DNA from: Vibrio spartinae
GTDB taxonomy: Bacteria > Pseudomonadota > Gammaproteobacteria > Enterobacterales > Vibrionaceae
Length of the DNA stretch: 64,000 nt
Assembly (NCBI RefSeq): GCF_024347135.1
Contig: NZ_AP024907.1
Span: 549,001-613,000, forward strand
Direction: 5' to 3'
How positions within the stretch are numbered: the first letter of the stretch is position 1; each line of letters opens with the position of its first letter. Under the pieces are notes generated by a model. The model was not told the origin of the DNA and searched no databases. It saw only the letters and a program-made list of their open reading frames with translations. Positions 60,614-64,000 of this stretch are shown here, one piece after another. The translations under genes were made by a program, and so were the position numbers.

Positions 60614-60632
60614 TTTTTCCTTGCCAATTACG
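60614..60632 (-). promoter_or_regulatory. Candidate Qrr sRNA target in the luxR leader
   Basis: On the minus strand CAACGTAATTGGCAAGG precedes the luxR ATG and covers its ribosome site. It resembles the conserved complement of the Qrr core (CAACGTCAGTTGGCTAGG from memory of V. harveyi/V. cholerae), with a one-base deletion and one substitution besides. Confidence 0.5.
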
Positions 60633-60813
60633 TTGAATGAATATGTGTTCTAATGATTATTTTATTATTTTGTGTTCGATATATGAGTGCAATGGTGCAT
60701 ATGTGTCAGGTCAATTCTTTATATGAAGTTTTTGTGCAGTACCTCAAGTATCATTTGTGACAGGATATGAATCATACTAGTGATAATTATCGTGTAATTA
60801 TGTCTTTATTTTA

Positions 60814-60834
60814 TAGATGAATTTTATTCATCTA
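60814..60834. promoter_or_regulatory. Perfect 9-3-9 inverted repeat in the luxR-hpt spacer
   Basis: TAGATGAAT-TTT-ATTCATCTA. Total 21 bp, the length of a LuxR operator, but the bases do not match the LuxR consensus well. Likely a regulator operator of unknown owner. Confidence 0.5.
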
Positions 60835-61031
60835 GAGTTGGTCGGATCTGTGTGGACATTTTTTCGTTGCGTATAGAATGAGTCTAGACCGTCCTGTCAG
60901 GTTTGTTTCACTCTGATCTCAGAGGTGGTATTATACGCTCCCTTCATTGATAGGCTTATCATTTCATCATGCCAGAGTCAATGAAACAAGACGCATTAAT
61001 TTAAAAGCCACACCAAAGCAATGAGATTCTT

Positions 61032-61565
61032 ATGAAGCATACCGTTGAAGTCATGATTTCTGAGCAGGATGTCCAGAAACGTGTACAAGCCCTAGGGAAG
61101 GAAATTACCGAATATTATCAGCATAGCGAAGAATTGGTTCTGGTTGGATTACTCCGCGGATCATTCGTTTTTATGGCTGATTTAGCCCGAGCGATTCAAC
61201 TGACGCATCAAGTCGATTTTATGACCGCTTCCAGCTATGGGAATGATATGGAGAGTTCACGGGATGTCCGTATCCTGAAAGATCTCGATGATGACATTAA
61301 AGGAAAAGATGTCTTGTTGGTTGAAGATATTATCGATACGGGCAATACCTTAAATAAAGTGAAAGAGATTCTGTCGATTCGCGAGCCACGTTCGATTCGG
61401 ATCTGTACATTGCTGGATAAGCCTTCACGCAGAGAAGTCCCCGTTGATGTTGAGTGGATTGGTTTTGAAATTCCGGATGAGTTTGTTGTGGGTGTCGGCA
61501 TTGATTATGCGCAGAAGTATCGTCACCTGCCTTATATTGGTCGGGTCACAATACAAGCGTCATAA
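61032..61565 (+). CDS. hpt: Hypoxanthine phosphoribosyltransferase
   Basis: Salvages hypoxanthine to IMP using PRPP. The 177-residue enzyme has the PRPP loop [14 protein letters not shown] and the purine-binding C-terminus with [33 protein letters not shown], as in E. coli Hpt. It lies divergent from the luxR-type gene and convergent with can. This luxR-hpt-can neighbourhood is common in the genus Vibrio. Confidence 0.97.
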   Translation: MKHTVEVMISEQDVQKRVQALGKEITEYYQHSEELVLVGLLRGSFVFMADLARAIQLTHQVDFMTASSYGNDMESSRDVRILKDLDDDIKGKDVLLVEDIIDTGNTLNKVKEILSIREPRSIRICTLLDKPSRREVPVDVEWIGFEIPDEFVVGVGIDYAQKYRHLPYIGRVTIQAS

Positions 61566-61651
61566 GATTTATCCGGAAGATGGGCTACAGCATGCGATTC
61601 AAATGGTATTTGTTAACGTATCGTATGTCTGAACAACATGCTATGTGTGAA

Positions 61652-61678
61652 AATAAAAGCCCGAAAAGGGCTTTTATT
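61652..61678. terminator. Bidirectional terminator between hpt and can
   Basis: AATAAAAGCCC-GAAAA-GGGCTTTTATT, with A and T runs on both sides, between convergent genes. Confidence 0.9.
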
Positions 61679-61712
61679 ATTTTTATCCGGGCGGGAAAAT
61701 CGCAAGCCGTGC

Positions 61713-62381
61713 TCAGCGACAGAGTAGCTCGTAATCTGGATTGAGAATTTTTTCCATCGCTTGATGGTAGGCATCCTCAACGGTTTGTGGTGAGTTGCAG
61801 CGAACCCCCAGATATTCCAGCTTTCCGTCTTCGATGCCGTAGACCACACCGTGTAGTTCGATTTGTTGTCCTCGCTCCCAAGCGCCTTGAAGGATAGTCG
61901 AGTTACCCATGTTATAAACCTGTTCTGCGACATTGATTTCAGCTAGCTTATCGGCACGGTCTTGATCAGACATCTTGTCAAGGTAAGTTCGGTGTTTACA
62001 GTAGACATCGTGAATGTGAAGTAACCAGTTATTAATGAGGCCGAGCTTCGGCGTATCGATTGCGGCATTTACGCCACCACAGTGATAGTGTCCACAAATG
62101 ATAACATGTTTCACTTTAAGTACATCAACAGCGTACTGGACGACAGAAAGGCAATTCAGGTCGGTATGAATGACTAAATTGGCAACGTTGCGGTGAACAA
62201 ATAATTCACCGGCATGAAGCCCGGTCAGACGTTCTGCCGGCACGCGGCTATCGGAACAGCCAATCCAGAGGAAATCTGGATTTTGACCTTCTGCCAGTTT
62301 ACTGAAATATTCAGGATTCTCCGCTTTAATCGATTCGGTCCATTTCGCATTGTTTTCGAATAGTGTTTTAATCTGGGGCAT
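61713..62381 (-). CDS. can: Beta-class carbonic anhydrase
   Basis: Hydrates CO2 to bicarbonate for carboxylation reactions. The zinc ligands of the beta class are seen: Cys and Asp in [11 protein letters not shown], His and Cys in [10 protein letters not shown]. The start ATG at 62381 (222 residues, [11 protein letters not shown]) has AAGGA upstream; an earlier in-frame ATG adds 18 residues of unlikely sequence. It is divergent from yadG as in E. coli. Confidence 0.97.
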   Translation of the reverse strand: MPQIKTLFENNAKWTESIKAENPEYFSKLAEGQNPDFLWIGCSDSRVPAERLTGLHAGELFVHRNVANLVIHTDLNCLSVVQYAVDVLKVKHVIICGHYHCGGVNAAIDTPKLGLINNWLLHIHDVYCKHRTYLDKMSDQDRADKLAEINVAEQVYNMGNSTILQGAWERGQQIELHGVVYGIEDGKLEYLGVRCNSPQTVEDAYHQAMEKILNPDYELLCR

Positions 62382-62718
62382 CTTACTTTCCTTATCAGCA
62401 ATGGGGTGTCTTTCCCACAGCCTAAAGATCATCAATCCGATTGTTCGGTAGGTTTAACTGAGAATTAATATACACAATATAGTGGCGAATATATTGCTTT
62501 TTTCACTCATCTGATCAGATATGCTAAGAGTGGGAAAAATAGTGGTGATAAATTTACCGATTTTAAAAGGTTCAGACAGATAATGAGGCGGTGACGTTAA
62601 ACTGTGCATTTTCACCGTAAATGTCCTCATTTAAATTCATTTTTTTGAGTTTTAGCGGCAAGTTTGCAATTTCATTTTTTTCTGATGTAAGGTTGAAACT
62701 GACAGGTTGAACCTCCAT
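62382..62718. other. can-yadG spacer, 337 bases
   Basis: AT-rich divergent spacer with no gene seen. It contains a CAATATA/TATATTG stem followed by CTTTTTT (62475-62502), and promoter-like T-rich stretches before the 28-codon leader frame at 62719. Confidence 0.55.
62475..62502 (+). terminator. Terminator-like hairpin without an upstream gene
   Basis: CAATATA, an 8-base loop, and TATATTG are followed by CTTTTTT in the plus direction. The nearest gene upstream (can) is on the other strand, so a plus-strand transcript ending here would be unexplained. The stem is AT-rich and weak. Confidence 0.3.
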
Positions 62719-62805
62719 ATGAAAACTATTCGTCTACTTGCTTCTCTATCATCAGTTGCTGCTTCAGCAGACGATGCCAATGACACAGGATCTTATTCAA
62801 TATGA
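62719..62805 (+). CDS. 28-residue leader-like ORF overlapping yadG
   Basis: ATG at 62719 opens MKTIRLLASLSSVAASADD, which looks like the start of a secreted protein (basic tip, hydrophobic run, AxA-like site), and ends at TGA 62805, overlapping the yadG ATG by 4 bases (ATGA). Possible explanations are a translationally coupled leader peptide or a remnant of a lost gene. I see no further homology; no strong ribosome site besides ACAGG upstream. Confidence 0.35.
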   Translation: MKTIRLLASLSSVAASADDANDTGSYSI

Positions 62806-63779
62806 ATGCATTAGAACTAACCGATTTGCGTAAAACGTATGCCGGTGGATTTGAAGCACTAAAAGGCCTCAATCTGACGGTGAGAAAAGGGGATTTTTAC
62901 GCCTTACTTGGGCCGAATGGGGCCGGGAAGTCAACCACAATCGGTATTATTTCCTCACTCGTCAATAAAACCTCGGGAAAAGTATCCGTCTTTGGCCATG
63001 ATTTGGACAAAGAAATGGAGCGGGCTAAGCTTTCTTTGGGATTAGTGCCGCAGGAGTTTAACTTCAACCAGTTTGAAACGGTTGAGCAAATCGTGATCCA
63101 ACAAGCGGGATACTATGGTGTGCCTCGTGCCCAAGCCAAAGAACGGGCGAAGAAATACCTGACTCAGCTTGACTTATGGGAAAAGCGGAAAGAACGCTCC
63201 AGAAATCTCTCCGGCGGTATGAAGCGTCGTTTGATGATTGCCCGGGCTTTAATGCATGAGCCTCAGTTATTGATTCTCGATGAACCCACCGCCGGTGTTG
63301 ATATTGAATTGCGCCGTTCGATGTGGAATTTCCTTCAGCAGCTTAACCGGCAAGGTATTACGATTATTCTGACAACACATTATCTGGAAGAAGCCGAAAT
63401 GCTGTGCCGCAATATCGGGATTATTCACGGTGGGGAGTTGATTGAAAATACCTCGATGAAAGCGTTACTCGGCCAGCTTAAAGTGGAGACCTTCATTCTG
63501 GATATTGCACCAACAGTCACGGATATCCCTCAACTGACGGATGTACTCAGTCAGAAAAATGTGGACGGCTCTCTGGAGATTGAAATCGAAAAAACACAAG
63601 GGTTGAACCATGTTTTTCGTCAGTTAAGTGAGCATGGTATTCCGGTCCTGTCGATGCGCAATAAGGCCAACCGACTGGAAGAATTGTTTGTCCGTATTGT
63701 CAATGAATCAACGACGGGTGGGCACGCCACCGCAAGTCATGATGCGGATACTACCGATCATGAGACGTCAACGAACTAA
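62802..63779 (+). CDS. yadG: ABC transporter ATP-binding protein YadG
   Basis: ATPase of a two-component ABC-2 type exporter or drug efflux system. The 325 residues contain Walker A GPNGAGKST, signature LSGGMKRRLMIARAL, Walker B LLILDEPTAGVD and the H-loop THYLEE. The His/Asp-rich tail (HATASHDADTTDHETS) is unusual. Its start overlaps the small leader frame, so translation may be coupled. yadH follows; the substrate is not known. Gene order can-yadGH matches E. coli. Confidence 0.93.
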   Translation: MNALELTDLRKTYAGGFEALKGLNLTVRKGDFYALLGPNGAGKSTTIGIISSLVNKTSGKVSVFGHDLDKEMERAKLSLGLVPQEFNFNQFETVEQIVIQQAGYYGVPRAQAKERAKKYLTQLDLWEKRKERSRNLSGGMKRRLMIARALMHEPQLLILDEPTAGVDIELRRSMWNFLQQLNRQGITIILTTHYLEEAEMLCRNIGIIHGGELIENTSMKALLGQLKVETFILDIAPTVTDIPQLTDVLSQKNVDGSLEIEIEKTQGLNHVFRQLSEHGIPVLSMRNKANRLEELFVRIVNESTTGGHATASHDADTTDHETSTN

Positions 63780-63792
63780 AATGAGAGGAAGC

Positions 63793-64000
63793 ATGTATAA
63801 GCTTTATTGGACCGCCTTTTGCAGTTTGCTGGGGAAAGAAGTGGTCCGTTTTTCCCGTATTTGGGTGCAAACCCTCGTACCACCAGCGATTACGATGACA
63901 CTCTATTTTATCATTTTCGGTAATTTGATTGGTTCTCGCATCGGGATGATGCATGGTGTCAGTTATATGGCCTACATCGTGCCCGGCCTGATTATGATGT
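63793..64000 (+). CDS. yadH: ABC-2 type transporter permease YadH (N-terminus, cut by window end)
   Basis: Membrane permease of the YadGH ABC exporter. The visible 69 residues start MYKLYWTAFCSLLGKEVVRFSRIWVQTLVPPAITMTLYFIIFG and go into the first membrane helices; the rest lies beyond base 64000. AGAGGA precedes the ATG at 63793; an in-frame ATG at 63781 is a weaker alternative. It lies 13 bases after yadG. Confidence 0.9.
   Translation, partial: MYKLYWTAFCSLLGKEVVRFSRIWVQTLVPPAITMTLYFIIFGNLIGSRIGMMHGVSYMAYIVPGLIMM

Larger units (their letters stand above)
60610..61031. other. luxR-hpt divergent spacer, 422 bases
   Basis: No gene is seen. It holds both promoters, the candidate Qrr-pairing leader (60614-60632), an AT-rich TGATAATTATC-type palindrome (60781-60791) and a perfect 9-3-9 inverted repeat (60814-60834). 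The architecture fits a heavily regulated luxR promoter. Confidence 0.65.

Overview
The window is a piece of a chromosome from a gammaproteobacterium of the family Vibrionaceae, most likely the genus Vibrio. The evidence is gene content and order: lepB-rnc-era-recO-pdxJ-acpS, barA(varS)-rlmD-relA-mazG-pyrG-eno, the pilABCD-coaE-zapD-yacG block, pdhR-aceEF-lpd, and a LuxR/HapR-type quorum-sensing regulator convergent with lpd and next to hpt and can. The species cannot be fixed by reading alone. I recognise no rRNA, tRNA, CRISPR array, prophage or intact insertion sequence. Nearly all of the window is core chromosome.

Layout. 1-4252 (+): 3' end of lepB, then rnc, era, recO, pdxJ, acpS (protein export, RNA processing, ribosome assembly, recombination, cofactors). 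4255-15137: barA on the minus strand, then rlmD, relA, mazG, pyrG, eno (+), covering global regulation, stringent response and nucleotide/glycolytic metabolism. 15211-19331 (-): cca, a YgiM-like SH3 membrane protein, a Pit phosphate transporter and its PhoU-like partner. 19555-27179 (+): ygiF, a chemoreceptor, glnE, hldE. 27287-28594 (-): tolC. 28828-35782 (+): nudF, yqiB, cpdA, yqiA, parE, parC.

The accessory highlight is 35873-39222 (-): an RpoQ-like ECF sigma factor, a zinc-finger anti-sigma factor, a 91-residue secreted peptide with four cysteines (DUF2282), a DUF692 multinuclear iron oxidase, its DUF2063 partner and a DoxX membrane protein. This is a complete bufferin/gig-type RiPP operon. 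In other bacteria such operons make secreted copper-binding peptides with modified cysteines. The DNA adds two look-alike candidate ECF promoters and a perfect 10-bp hairpin at the start of the oxidase gene.

39481-48686 is mostly minus strand: yacG, zapD, coaE, the type IV pilus genes pilD, pilC, pilB and pilA, an unrecognised membrane-anchored protein, nadC and fldB; ampD alone is plus strand. 48852-59864 (+): xerD, dsbC, recJ, then pdhR-aceE-aceF and lpd with a clear PdhR operator. 59989-64000: luxR/hapR homologue (-), hpt (+), can (-), then yadG and the start of yadH (+), cut by the window edge.

A second theme is short tandem repeats. Five arrays with units of 12-22 bp lie in the window, four between genes and one inside pilB. 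This suggests a lineage in which replication slippage has been tolerated in spacers.
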